Source of the DNA: Perkinsus olseni
Taxonomy: Eukaryota > Perkinsozoa > Perkinsida > Perkinsidae
Direction of reading: 5' to 3'
DNA: 64,000 nucleotides
NCBI GenBank assembly: GCA_013115135.1
Contig: JABANP010000091.1
Coordinates: forward strand, 62,001 to 126,000
The translations under genes and the position numbers were made by a program. Under the pieces are notes generated by a model. It did no database searches, had not been told where the DNA came from, and saw only the letters and a list, made by a program, of their open reading frames with translations. Within the stretch, counting starts at the first letter, position 1. Each line of letters opens with the position of its first letter. Of the stretch, positions 10,626 through 22,430 are shown piece by piece.

Positions 10626-11078
10626 TAGTCTTACCACAACGCTGCAGCCCCGGAAGTACCATCGTCATCATCATTACATTTTTAAGTGTGTCGTGTGACC
10701 AATTTACCAGCACTACTTAGGTTTAGTTATTACAGGGTAGGGGATACAATATCGTACGAGGCAGCATGCGTATCTGGCCTCTAACTTCACCAGCGTCGAG
10801 CGCTGCCACTTGTCGCTGCGAAAAATCTTCCGGCAATCGCTGCCCATAAACCGCCGTGCTGCTCGCGTATCGGTGTCGTGCAGTCCATACCGCTAGCCCG
10901 TGGATAACCGACTCCGTTCTCACATCATGTTAAGCCCTTTACCGTCATGTGGTAGCGGAGCGGCGTGGGCAGTTAACAGTACACTACCAATTAGCACTGG
11001 TCCACCCATGCGCTCGCGCTCTGCGGTGGTTGTGATTGCTCATATCCAGACAGTTGCAATTGATTACTTTTCCGTCTA
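10626..11078. other. Intergenic or unresolved
   Basis: Short open frames on both strands, none with a recognisable protein or clear splice-linked partner. It may hold 5' exons of the Nudix gene. Confidence 0.3.
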
Positions 11079-12329
11079 ATGAGCCGTGGTGCACCTGTTT
11101 CATCGAGCGGACCACAGAGCATAAGCAATACACTAGGGATGACGGATGATGCTGTATCAAACCACGAGGCTGATAACAAGCCCAAGTCGGAGCCTGCACC
11201 TCGGATTAGGTGGATACGCAATGCCGCTGTCGGATCAGGAGACCGGACTCTCGTAAGGCTCGGCGTTCTCAAGGCTTGAGGCCTTACCTTCACCATGCAG
11301 GTACCATACAGATCACTACGGTGGTGTGGCCGTGGACCGGTTCCCCGATAATCTCATGGACGCATCATCGTGTATTGACGCTTTGTCGAAGCTGTGTAGT
11401 CGGTGCAAGAGGGAAGGGATCCTCACGGGAGCATTCTGGGTTAGGATTGAGGAAGAGCGTTACCATTTGGTAGGTTGCGGTGAATTTTTGGTATTATGTC
11501 AGTCTGCATGGTAGTTACCACTGCTGTTAAAAGAACAGCCGGCGTCTAATGGTCTGCCACATTTCCGTTTTCACCATGCTGACCCGACCTACGCGGAGAT
11601 TGTCGGATGGACCAACCCAAACAGAGAAGACCGTGTACCCCACCAGGCTAGCCATACCGTTGGCGTTGGAGCTATCGTACTTGACAAAACAAGTACCGCT
11701 CACAAACGCTCTCCCACTTGAGCGTTTCTCTTGTCGCAGATAGAGTGCTGCTAGTGCAGGAAGCCACAGGGCCCGCTGCTAGTATCAAATTATGGAAGCT
11801 GGTGACAGGTCTAGTGGAAGCAGGAGAGGAAATTGAAGATGCTGCTGTTCGGGAAGTCCACGAGGAGACCGGAATTACCGCGACCTTCGAGCGAGTTCTC
11901 GCCGTCCGCCATTCCCATAAGGGCACGGCTGAGCTCGGCAACAGATCGGATCTTTTCTGGGTGTGCATACTACGAGTGGATGAAGACAATGACGCCAATA
12001 AAGTTGTGCTGAATCTGCCGGACGGGGAGCTGCCACGGAGTTATCTCCAAGCTAGTGAGATCAAGGAAGCAAGATTTGTGCCCTACCAACAGCTGCATGA
12101 AATTACAGGTAATAGCAATAATAGCAGTAGTATGAGCATAAGCCGTTTTGTTATCCATTCAGTGGGAGTGAGATCGTGTACTGTTATTTTAGGGGTACCG
12201 GAAGGTAGTGTTATGTGGTGTATATACAAGCAGGCTCAGCGTTATATCCAAACCGGCGAGGGCGGACTTAAAAGCGTCCTCGTCCCTTCTGGGAATCTTG
12301 GACCCCAACTTACTCATATTTATTATTAA
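11079..12329 (+). CDS. Nudix hydrolase, NUDT6-like
   Basis: Exons encode the NUDT6-type N-terminal region DRFPDNLMDASSCIDALSK, then FRFHHADPTYAEIVGWTN and HTVGVGAIVL. The Nudix box follows, opening GLVEAGEEIEDAAVREVHEE and closing TGI (11809-11877), which keeps all GX5EX7REUXEEXGU residues. Introns at about 11471-11540 and 11691-11740 join these cleanly (VLDKTN-RVLLVQE). Nudix enzymes hydrolyse nucleoside diphosphates linked to other groups; the substrate is not predictable here. The last intron (12107-12192) leads to the terminal exon 12193-12329 (GVPEGSVMWCIYKQAQRY). A second, homologous terminal exon lies downstream. The N-terminus before 11280 is uncertain. Confidence 0.8.
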
Positions 12330-12549
12330 ACCCTCACGCGCAGGGTACACGCTGTGATGTAGAGCGCCAGCTACTCCTTCTTGTTTCCCTGGAGTGATTC
12401 ACCCAGCCACTGTCCCTCGAATGTTACTCTTTTTTCTACAACTTCTGTGTGGTTTCACCTCCCATCATCGAGCTAAAGTCGTTCTTGCGTGGGCCGTCAA
12501 TCACGTCGCTGTCGAGTTGTGTGGGGAAGGTTGTGTTTCCGTATGTTAG

Positions 12550-12689
12550 ACGTTCCAAAGGGCGGCACTATGTGGTGCGTGTACGAGCATATCCAGAGGT
12601 ATATCGACAGAAAGGAAGGAGGCATAGACTCGATGTCCCTTGCGGGGCAAGCGTCTGATAATCAGAGATTATATTTCAGCATCAAGTGA
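12550..12689 (+). CDS. Second copy of the Nudix terminal exon
   Basis: After a pyrimidine-rich stretch and AG at 12548-12549, the exon reads DVPKGGTMWCVYEHIQRYID in the same splice phase as the upstream terminal exon (GVPEGSVMWCIYKQAQRYIQ) and ends at its own stop, 12687-12689. Both follow the same donor in frame (HEIT-G or HEIT-D). This is a tandem duplication of a last exon with protein-level conservation, so it is a candidate for alternative 3' terminal exons. It could instead be a relic of a duplicated gene. Confidence 0.6.
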
Positions 12690-12810
12690 ATTGAACTTTG
12701 CTTGTGTCTATGAGTGCTGTGTTGCCGCGATAGTTGGGCGAGGACACTGACCACTCAGAGAACGACGAGGCACACCGCCGTTATGAGTCGTATGACAACG
12801 CCCGACGGGG

Positions 12811-13584
12811 CTAAACGTACCCGCCTAGACTGAATGTGAACAGGCGGGAATGCGGTATCGGATAAGACTCGCTTCTTCGAGAATACGGGTAAAAATCGAT
12901 CACAGCATTGTAGAAGCTGACGAAGCGCGCAAGCTCATCACTGGCACGAGCATACGATAGCAGCAGGGCAGCCGACTCTGAAAGTGAACACGTATCATCG
13001 AGGAGCGATAGACTCAGCGTTCAGCTAAGGCTCCACGAACGGAGTTATCTCAGCAGAATGATAGCTGCAATGAGGACTGCAGGAGGTGCCACTCGGTCGT
13101 GTTGGAGTAGAGGCAGTCAAGGTTGCCCGAACTGTGCTGCCGGCTTGGGAGCCTATATACTCACGAAACTGTATACGGCAGAGTCTGTTGATCAGCCTGG
13201 GCTCACTTGTAGTCCAGAGGGGAGGAGGACGATACTGGGCTGAGTAGAGGCCCGAGCTTTCAGTTCAAGGACGATCGATCGCTGCCAAAGCAGGGATGAG
13301 ATGAGCAGCTTACGAGGATTGCGTCCCAAGGGCTTTGATTCGGTCTGGGCTGTATAATCGGTAAGAAACCTTTGCCTGCAATGTCGGAGATGGCGCGAAA
13401 TTAGACGACTCCCACAGGAGCTCTATAGGGTTGGTAAAGTGACTGCACACCGCGCTCAGACACTGTTGAGAGCGGTGAGTGGATGTGGATCGGGGCGTGC
13501 ACAATTGGCCCTCCTCCTCCTCCTCGTCCTCCCACTGTGGCTGCCTCCCTTCGAGATCCGGCACAGCAGTTTAAGCCCGATCAT
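12811..13584 (-). CDS. Hypothetical protein, multi-exon, minus strand
   Basis: Possible start ATG at 13584 (MIGLKLLCRIS). Exons linked by phase-consistent GT-AG introns give GFLPIIQPRPNQSPWDAIL, then RSIVLELKARASTQPSIVLL, TLPYTVSPHCSYHSAEITPF and a helical last exon SAALLLSYARASDELARFV with a stop at 12811-12813. Not recognised. The join before the last exon is unresolved; no frame-consistent donor was found. It runs tail-to-tail with the Nudix gene. Confidence 0.45.
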
Positions 13585-14147
13585 GAATAGACTAGTTCGA
13601 GAAGGCTCCAAAGACTTTCCGTTCTAGTCCCATCCCAGTCACTCAAACACCAACCCCTAGGGTCGTCTAGATCAAGTCGCGTAGCATGCAAAACAATATC
13701 ATATAACGACAAAGCTAAGACGTTGCTCATCCATCTGTTAGCCTAGGACATACTCCACTTCAATACTGCCGCTGCACACTAACTGATAAGCTCAGCATGA
13801 GCAAAGGCAGGTATGAGACCGACCTACCGCGGGCGATGGGGTTTCACAGTGACCATCAGTTTCGAGAAGGATTGTATCTGCGACAACAACCGCGTGCTAG
13901 CACCGATGGACCAACGGCAGGCTATTACCCCGCAGCCGATGTCTGACCAGCGCTGAAGGTGTTGAAGGCGTTGCTGGAACCCGTGGGGTAATAGTGCCGA
14001 CTGAGGGGCATCATCACCGGGTCGGAGAGCGTCGGTGCTAGGGAGCTTACGGTGGTCCAGCCTGGGATGCTAAATGCTGTGATCCATTGGAGCGCATGAA
14101 GTAACTGAAGACAGGATACTGGTAGAGGGCGAGGGACCAGTTCACGC
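13585..14147. other. Spacer between two minus-strand genes
   Basis: Presumably the 3' UTR of the ERK7 gene and the promoter of the gene at 12811-13584. No other signal seen. Confidence 0.3.
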
Positions 14148-16922
14148 CTACTGATTCTGCTGCTGTTGCTGGTTCTGTCCCATAGCCCCAGCACTCTTAC
14201 CCCGGGCCTGCTGATGTGAGTAGTTGTGATACACATTACCACCACTGGCTGCCGTCGATGGTACTGAGGGGCTCGAGTATCTACCAGACATACGTCCCAA
14301 CGCCACCATCACAATAATAGTAAACGCACTGCTTATGGTAGCCCGACTGCTGCTGCTGCTGACCACCAGCAGGGGAAGTGAAGTATTTGGACGAGGCCCC
14401 TGGGTTGCCCCGCTGCTGCTGACTGTTGGTGTCGGCTCCTGTGACGGCATCTTGCGGATCTCTCCTGGGGTCGGCCCCCTACCCTTGTCGTGATGCCCTC
14501 TGCTGCTGCGTACCACCATGATGATGGCTCGCCTGAGCGCCCTTCCACTGGAGGTAAAGTTGGAAGATCGAGACATTCCAGAGGTGCCCGAGGCAGCACT
14601 GGCCGAATGGCGCGTAGCCCCGTGGTGATGATGGTGATGATGATGGTAGGAGGGCCCACCACTACTGGGCGGAGGGGCTGTCGGGTGATGATAGCGCCCC
14701 CCTCCACCACCGCCAACACCAGCAGCAGCGGAACTGCTCGATGCAGATCCCTGATACCAACAATAACAAGTAATAAAGATCTCGAGGTAGCATACGTGAG
14801 CTCGGTGGTGGTTGACACTTTGCTGCTGCTGCTGTTGTTGATACTGAGCTGCAGTTGTTGTCCCTGCCTGCTGCTGCTGTTGTTGTTGTTCCATCTGTTT
14901 CTTCAACTGCCTCCTCTGTTCCTTCTTCCGCTTCATAACTTCGCTGTAAAGCCTATCTCTGTAATCACTAACCTGCAGGGGATACACCATCAGCCTCGCC
15001 CGTCCGCGGAGGGATCGTACAGTCAGTCTGGTATTGTCGTCGATGGGAATACGTATGACAGACGGACACGAAGGCTCCTCATCCGGGTTGTGAAACTGGC
15101 GAAAATGCGGGAGCCCATGATTTGAACCCGAGTCGTCAGCATAGGAGCTCGGCCATCACCCACCTGCACCACGTACGGGTGCTTCAGCGCCTCCGTGGCA
15201 GATATCCGCTTCCCCGGGTTAAACTAAAACATCTGCATTACCCCATCGCAGCTCAGCCCACACCAACCTGCAGACAGAGTCTGAGCAGATCGAGTGCCTC
15301 CACGCTGGCCGACGGGAACATCTCCGTTAAAGGTCTAGGACGGGTCTAAGCCAAGAGACGCACGGTCACTTTCGATGAATTTGAACTTACACGTACAGCT
15401 GGTAGTGACTCGAGCATTGTCGCCGCGAATGGCGATTGCATACCCTCAATATCACTGGGGGTTGGGCGTCCTGAGAACAGCATCACCATCACTACGCGAG
15501 AAGCAGACAGAGGGTTGAATACCGGTGCAACAAGCAGGACTTTGAAAATACTAGGCTATTTGTGTGGCTATTTAATGGGCTCCAATGGTGCAAGGCCCCG
15601 CCTCACCCGTCACTTCCATGATCCGATCCAGCTGGTTCATTGTGGAAGTGCCGGGGAAGATAGGCTTGCCCGAGATGAGCTCACCGAGGATGCATCCGAC
15701 AGACCACATGTCCACACCCTAGGACGCAGACAGCTGAGGCGGAGCACCCCTTGCCTTGCTGACCTTAGTGTAGCTAGTCGAGCCTAGCAGTATTTCCGGA
15801 GCTCTGTACCATCTAGTCGCCACGTAATCCGTGAGAACCTGAGCCTGATTGCCTCCACGCCACGAGGGGATAAGCTCGCGAGACAGAGAAGGGAGCGGTT
15901 GGGGCGAGAAACGGCAAGAGTCCCCATAGCACCGGATTGGAGCCAGCGTCCTGCATCTGTACGACGGAGCGGGCCAGTCCTGAGCGATGAGATGACGGGC
16001 GAGAAGCCTACTAGGGCCACTACCAAAGTCACAGACTTTAACTTGACAATCGGAATTGAGGAGGATATTCGACGGTTTGATGTCTCGATGGAGCATCTGT
16101 CCCGTATGCATATATTTCAGTGCTCTCAGTAGTTGATATATGATGTATCTATCATAATGTTGTTTATCATGCGAACGACCCAGGTTCGATCCCTGGTACT
16201 ACTGCTTATGTATATCCTCGAGAATATTAGCCCTTATGACTGCATGAAGGTCGCTTTCCATGTAATCGCATACAATATATATATCCCTGATCGTTATCGG
16301 CCTTGAGTACGTTGAGGAGCCTGAAGGGGAGGCCTCGACTGTATGCTACACCCCTAACAGTGTTAGGCTAACACTACTCCAACTGCCACTGTTATTTGTC
16401 GGTCAGTCAGTTAGTCAGTAAGCGCTTATATCCATCTGGGGACGTGTGCGCCTCGAATAACGGTGAATTTGTGCCAATGCGATCTACCATTATCATCATT
16501 ACCAGCCAATCAGACGGTCATGTCCCTCTAGGGGACGTGGGCGCCATCATTACTACCACTGCTACTACCGTATTATATTCTCATGGCCGTTAAGCTCCTG
16601 AAGGAACATGATTTCTCGGAAGGTCCTCTGAGCGTCTAAGACAGAAAGATACCGGTTATTCATCAGTAGATTCGACCACTACCCGTAGCATTCTGGAACG
16701 CATCAAAGCACTTCTTCAGGGCAACAACTTCTCGAGTACCTAACGGTCGAGGGTCGAGAAAGAGTACTCGGGAGAGGATACGTTTCTCGATGGCTTTCCA
16801 GACAATCCCGTAGGCCCCTCGGCCGAGTTTCTGCACAATCTCGTATCTGGTGGTAGGGTGCACGAGATCGACACAGTGTATTGTCACTTCCTCAAAACAT
16901 GACGATCGATCTCCTCGGTCAT
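14148..16922 (-). CDS. MAPK15: MAP kinase ERK7/MAPK15
   Basis: Exon 1 (ATG 16922) is [12 protein letters not shown]; about ten introns follow. Domains: [71 protein letters not shown], the T-x-Y loop inside [31 protein letters not shown], and [19 protein letters not shown] with [12 protein letters not shown]. These are diagnostic of ERK7 rather than ERK1/2. ERK7 acts in basal body and cilium maintenance and autophagy, and autophosphorylates its TxY. The C-terminal tail is low complexity: Gln runs, a Gly run, eight His in a row near 14640, and a final Gln run, with the stop at 14148-14150. At 16286-16291 one extra base interrupts ADND-RDIYIV. The intron at 16149-16202 carries a tRNA-like segment. 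Confidence 0.93.
15118..15140 (-). repeat. tRNA T-arm-like segment in ERK7 intron, sense orientation
   Basis: Inside the intron between the exons ending HPYVVQ and starting FHNPDEEP, the minus strand reads gactcgggttcaaatcatgg. This resembles a T-arm/B-box (GGTTCAAATC) in the same orientation as transcription. Other introns carry it antisense. Only the core matches. Confidence 0.4.
16149..16202 (-). repeat. ERK7 intron with antisense tRNA T-arm
   Basis: This 54-nt intron is fixed by the kinase frame: HK-Q, with the split codon CA|A, then [10 protein letters not shown]. On the transcribed strand it starts gtagtaccagggatcgaacc. On the opposite strand this is a perfect T-arm hairpin (CCAGG, TTCGATC, CCTGG) followed by TACTAC, preceded by GCGAACGAC. 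It looks like the 3' half of a tRNA used as an intron. No complete cloverleaf with a sound anticodon arm can be folded by eye. Confidence 0.75.
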
Positions 16923-17102
16923 GTTGTGATGGCCAAAAAGAAAGACCTACTACCACTACCGCAGGTAAGACCCTCATAGTATTACCACCCGAGCCCTCCT
17001 ACCGCCTCTGGAGATTCTTTCAAGCAGCGGAGGCGTTCAATATATCCCTCCTGTATCTCAGAAGCGCTCCCAGGGTTCAATTTACGTGTGAGGAACGATC
17101 CT

Positions 17103-17871
17103 GACAGTGCTCTTGGACGAAGATCAGATATGCGCAGTTGAAATCGCGCGCGCCCGAGGCTCGCTCCTGGCGCACGCCCGAAAACTTTCCCATCTTCGCG
17201 ACGACGTTTATAGAGTGTATAAAGACGATGAAACGAAGTATAAAAGAGCTGTACCTTGGGGTGTGTACGGGATCCTCGTCATCCTAACGCACGCAGCACT
17301 TTCTGCGGTCAGCGCACATATTCTTACTATCCACAGGTTATGTTCTCGCTCTCCACTGCGGTACTAGCAATAAGGACTAGCAGCTACGGTATGCTTTAAT
17401 ATGTGATTTTGGATCGGACGGCTCTGGAGTCTGAAGGGATTGCGAACTCGTCGGAGAGATGGTCCGATGCCGCCGCCCAACTCATCGGTGAGTACGGGCT
17501 ACAGAATCGTGGTGTTCCAGTGGAGAGGGCAATGCGGTAGCTGCAGGTTAGAGCTCGTTGTCGCGGCTATGGTGGGGGGAGCATTCATGGATGGCAGTAT
17601 TAGAGAAGGAGGTCGCCTCATCTGTATCTCAGAGTTCGACCTTCTCTCCTGGCCTGCACTCGCACTGCGAGTACCAGAAGATATGAATTGGCTCTCTTGC
17701 CTCGTGTGAGCGTTGACCCCGTAGTAGTTCATCGGCCGCTCTCCTGCCCTGTCGAGAATGCAACCACTGTTAAGGTTTTGCCCTGAGTGGGATTCTTATT
17801 TTACCACAGTCTCCAGGCATCGACCTTTGAAACAACAAGGGCAACAACCACTGCGAAGGTTGCATGGTTAA
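17103..17871 (+). CDS. Hypothetical protein, plus strand
   Basis: Coding-like exon from about 17103 with LLDEDQICAVEIARARGSLL and KDDETKYKRAVPWG, joined over an intron (17265-17339) to a hydrophobic segment VMFSLSTAVLAIRTSSYG. A further exon has ANSSERWSDAAAQLI and the last part ENATTVKVLP, then (one base skipped at the CCC TGA at 17781) EWDSYFTTVSRHRPLKQQ to a TAA at 17869-17871. Membrane association is possible. Family unknown; exon linkage past 17400 is uncertain. Confidence 0.35.
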
Positions 17872-18060
17872 CCCTATGACGGTGACGTCCTTCTCGTACT
17901 TGTATTTGGTTTTGAGTTAGTAGTGGTCGTGGGAGCCCAGTTGGTAGCTGGGACCGTATTGCCTTTATTGTAGGGTTGGACGTTCTCGGACGTGGACGTC
18001 CTTATCGCAATCCTTGCGACACTTGGACCTTGTACCAAAGGCTTTTTTACCTCCTTAACC

Positions 18061-21000
18061 ATGTCTGATGACGAAGTAGAGATGGCGGAGCTGAGGGCAG
18101 TTCGGGAAGGCAGAGGGTTTACCAGTCGAGGCAGGGCGGCACACCGTCAAGAGTAGTACCGGGGGCGCTGCTGAGGCGGACTGTATTCGAAGTACTCCCG
18201 TCATGCTCGAACTACGACGTGGCATACGACGGATCGTCGTTAAATCCATCGGTGAGCCCAGTAGACCGATCCCCGGTGAAACCCATTGGTCGGTGTTAGA
18301 TCCATCCTAGGCAGCAACAATGGTCCATCTTCAGCGTTCGTTAATCTTGATTCGGATCTTGAGCCACTCTGTATTAATCCTGAGAGCATATCCGAGCGAC
18401 AAGGGACGATTTTCTACTTTACGGCAGCCAGTGGTATACAATATGTCTTTAAGTCTTGAAGACTTGACTTTCATGTCGTCATTACCTTCATCTCATTTTT
18501 CTTTCATCAACACTGAAGGCAAGGCTACAGGGAATGTCCCGTCAAGCTAGCTATTTACCGTCCCAAAAAGTCTCTGAACGTTAAGCCAATACAACGAAAG
18601 GCACAGGCATAGCTCTGTGGTCGGTGCGCGTCATGCAGGAATGAGGGTATCACCGCCACCACCCGGTACTGGAGTCAGTACCGGGCTCCTCGCTCTGCGG
18701 CAGCATCGCCCACGTTGGTTCCTTCGGTGAAATCGGTGGAATGCTAGCAGCGTTACGCTTCTGGGATACGAGTTTCAGTTGGATACGAGCGGCAGGTCCG
18801 TGGGAGCTACGACGTCTTCCAGTACCTCCTCGAGCTCTGGCCTAGGAGGAGGGTCCTGGCTGCTACCACCGCCGGAAATGCATCTTCCAACGCAGTTCGG
18901 GAAGAAGGGCAATAGGGTGGACGAAGAGGCTGTCCATAAAGAGTAACCTGCCGCTGTTGTTGGTGCTGGGCAGCATATTGTCTCCAGGCACATTCGAGTG
19001 CCCGTCGAAGAGCCTCCAACAGTAGCAGCACAAGCATTGGCCAGTGGAGAGTCGGATGAGGATGATGACGATCGACGGGAAGCACCGTAGTGTACTGTGG
19101 TAGAGGGTTGACCGGCGACTATCGTGTTCAGGAGCCGTATACCGGATACGCATGAGATCTGCCTGGATCTTTGCCCTGAGTCTCATAAGTAGTATGATGC
19201 CCTCGAACTTAGCGAAGTCTTCTACTCTGGCTCTGGTAGGTCCCTCACGGCATTAAGTATGGACCCCAAGGGCAGTCGTATGGTTACTGGTGGAACAGAT
19301 GGCATGGTGAGGTAGCAATTGGGGGACGGGTTGTGGACACCGTACAGGGCATTGATCGCGCGCGACTCACGAGCGTAATGTAACCCCTCTGTGATCTGAC
19401 CAGCATTGGACTGCAGCGCTTCTCGGGCTTGCCTTCCGTGGTCAGTCGGGCCTCGAACTGCACTAGAAATACTCTCTGTAATGTTCGGTTTGAGCGTGGG
19501 AAGATAGTTTGCTTTAAGTGCATGAGACAGCACTGACAGCTTATGCGTACTCTCTCGTTGGTCTTGATGGAGACGACCCTCAAATGTCAGTGCGGAAGCC
19601 TCATGGGTCCAACGCTCTGCTGTCTCCACTGGCTCTGGGAGGATTCACATACGGTTAGGTATTGGGACCTTAACGGCATCAATGCCATGGACCCTAAGCC
19701 CTTCAGAGAGTTTGCACCGCAGGAAGGATACCCGATCAACTGTGTGAGGTACTGAACCGCTGCTGCTGCTGCTGATGATGATGTGAGCGTTTTTATCAGA
19801 GTTTGCTTCTCGACTTAGGTTCAGCAATACTGGTGGGCAAGTGCTGGTCCTTCCTGCTGACGCCAGATGCCGCATGTAAGTGACTTCCCCTTCGAGTGGC
19901 ATCACTCTATAAAATACTGTAGTTACTGTAGTAACTGCCGTAGTGTATATACTATATAGCACGCTATATACCTAGCGTGCCACGGTTCTCCCAACACTAA
20001 TCTCTTGTTGTGCTTTCGAACCCACGCTACTTGCAAGGCACATCTTTATCTCAGTCATGATCGTAACGGCACGAGCGCTCCAGTACAGCAATCGGTGAAG
20101 GGTGATCAGTATATCAGGGATTTGCAGCACACTAAGGGGCACACAGCAACCATCACTGATGGTACTAAGTCTTCGTATGCCGACCCACTGCCACCATCCT
20201 TCATCGTCAGGTCACTGGCACCCCATGGACCCTTCTAAGTGGATAACGTCAAGTCTTGACTGTACTATACGGATATGGGATATCAACACTCCTGGGACTG
20301 GCATGGTGAGCTGTGGCACAGCATCGCTCCGCTAGGATGTGCACTATTTTCAGGATATGTGGATCCCCTGTATTCACACACTGAAGTGTGTGGATAAGCG
20401 TGGCATCTGCGGAGGTCGAGGTGGTGTAGAGAACCAACTTTTCGTCAACTCTTGCGGGTAAGCCTCGTCGTCGCACTCGAATGGTGGGAGTACCAGCCCC
20501 CCCCTCCCTCAGGTTCAAGCCCTACGATGGAGGGTTCATCGTAGCTGGATGCAGTGATGGCAGTTTGCAGCTGTTTAACGAACGGAAGAGGTATCATGTT
20601 CCACCGGCGTGCAGGACTGCTTCATAGTGGCCCTAGATACGGCAAGGCGGATATGATAGCTCGAACGGCTCATGTGGATGTCGTCACGTCTGTTAATGTA
20701 CTTGAGGACGGGCAGAGGATGCTCAGTAGGAGCTTGGATGGTAAGGCTGTCTCCAGTGCCATCTCGAAGCTGGCATGGGGCGCTCATCGTTTACAATTGA
20801 TAGGTACCAATGAAGCTGTGGGATTGCCGCAAGCTGAGAGCCTCGACCCCAGTACGTACTTGGGGTGATCTACCCTGCACTGATGAGCACACGGACATCA
20901 CCATCTCTCCAGACGAGTCATTGGCCCTCACTGGTATGTACCCCTCCTCGTATCATGCCATCCACTATCTTCATACCCCAGGTACCAGTGATGGCCGCGT

Positions 21001-22430
21001 GGTGGCGTTCGATCTCCAGTCTGAGTCAGTGGACCCTATCAAGAGCTACTCCATTCCGAACTCAGAGCGCTGTTAGGGTAGGACCCTCGCAACGGCGTAG
21101 CGCCACCATGGCATGCTGCCAAAGGGGGTTCACGATAGCTTCTCGCGTTGGCTGAGTGCCTTGATGATGGGATGTAGTGGATGTATGGTATGCTCAGACC
21201 CTATGGCATCCGGTATTGCAGCAGATCATAGTGGCCTGTAGTGATGGTAATGCCTACTTCCTCTATGACAGATATCAGTCTGTTCACGGTGAGTACCCCT
21301 CTCGGCCCTTCCTACCTCTCATGACGCTCTACCAGGTGCCTTGCTCTTCGCCCAGCACAGTGTCCCCAAGCAGAAGCCGATCGAGGAGCAGTATATGCCA
21401 CAGAAGATCTACAACTACGATGAGATGGTGCAAAGGGGAGGTCAATTCCGAGAGACTCGAAGCGGTAGGTTAGACGGCGTTGCTACTAGGGTGGGGTTAC
21501 TAAGCGGCTACTTAGGTAAACTACGACGCACTAGAGATGCTGATAAGCGGCGAGACAAGCAGCGTCGCGAGAGGATGGGTATCCCGGATCCAGATGAACA
21601 GCACAAGGTAGATTACACCGTCTATTTTTAGTGCATACTTATTGCTATATAAATCTAATGTATGTACTGTATGTTGTGGTATTAGATAACCTCCTACAAT
21701 ATATACCGTCTTCTTGTATGGTGATGATGATCTTGTGATGTAGGTGAAGCCAGCGGCCCCTCCACCGGAGAGTACTGAGCCGACTGTGTTCGGTAACAAG
21801 CTGAACGTCGAAAAGGAGAAGTATATTGACGAAGATCCTCAAAAGGTGGGGCTGGGAGAAGTGTCCGTACCGGGGATCGAACCCAGCACCTCTTCATCAC
21901 GCCATGCTCTGTCAGACCCTCCTCGCTGTTGAAACCGACAAGGGTGACTCCTTCGTCAGTCAAGCCTACGCTAAGACCCAACCTCATAATATCCTGGATT
22001 ACTCCGATGTCAAGAGTGCGGTAAGTTGTCGTGACACCACTGCCCTTGAAGTGTTACTAGAGAGAACACCGCGCGATCCTCTGCCCCCCCCTCCCGTGTC
22101 ATTCTCACTTCTTTTCTCCCACTCATTGGAGTCTGCTTTAAACGCCTTCGAAATTAGGATTTGAAGAAATTTGAGCTCGACGTTCATTTAGGGATTACCG
22201 CCACTGTCAGTCGGTGGTCATCTTCAGTCCATGTGCACTGCTTGGCCGGCTCATAGCAACTACTCGAAAGCGATCTTTCATCCCGTTTCGTTTTTCCTTC
22301 TAGGGGAGATCGATTGCTGAGCAAGAAGCGTTATTGTCCCAAGTGTGGTGTGAAGATGTGTACTTGCGGCTACTTGACGGCCCTGGAGAAGGAAGAGGCG
22401 AGGAAGCGACGCCGAACTGAAGTGGCATAA
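18061..22430 (+). CDS. WDR70: WD40 protein WDR70 (GAD-1 homologue)
   Basis: The ATG at 18061 gives MSDDEVEMAELRAVREGRGF. Later exons: LPTQFGKKGN, an acidic SGESDEDDDDRREAP, then blades with MDPKGSRMVTGGTDGM, VRYWDLNGINAMDP, KGDQYIRDLQHTKGHTATI, GHWHPMDPSKWITSSLDCTI, TMKLWDCRKLRAS, TSDGRVVAFDLQSES and TLWHPVLQQIIVACSDGNAY. The WDR70-specific KGDQYI..NTKGHTA and WHPK..Q blocks are present, as is the C-terminal SGYLGKLRR and SQAYAKTQP. An unusual extra C-terminal exon encodes YCPKCGVKMCTCGYL, a zinc-ribbon-like cysteine cluster. WDR70 acts in the nucleus with the RNF20/DDB1 machinery and chromatin. Frame breaks (+1) near 20621 and 20807. The region 18250-18700 is poorly resolved. Confidence 0.88.
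20014..20035 (+). repeat. T-arm-like motif in WDR70 intron
   Basis: Near the 3' end of the intron starting gtaagtgac at about 19875, the sequence reads gctttcgaacccacgctact. This matches the antisense tRNA T-arm (TTCGAACCCACGC). Weaker than the verified cases because the acceptor-side flank lacks the GGGAT half. Confidence 0.4.
21846..21915 (+). repeat. WDR70 intron with antisense tRNA-like 3' half
   Basis: The intron is fixed by frame (EDPQK joined to TLLAVETDKGDS). It contains ccggggatcgaacccagcac, and further on the antisense of GACAGAGCATGG, which resembles the end of a D-arm (GAGC) of the same tRNA. The antisense copy therefore spans about 60 nt, from the acceptor side to the D-arm. The anticodon stem does not pair well, so it is a degenerate tRNA or tRNA-derived SINE. 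Confidence 0.75.

Noticed and set aside
16128..16204. A complete tRNA gene on the plus strand
   Set aside because: The T-arm and part of an acceptor stem (AGTAGTT against TACTACT) look good, but no sound anticodon stem with U33 and a legal loop can be formed, and most of it is an ERK7 intron fixed by the kinase frame.
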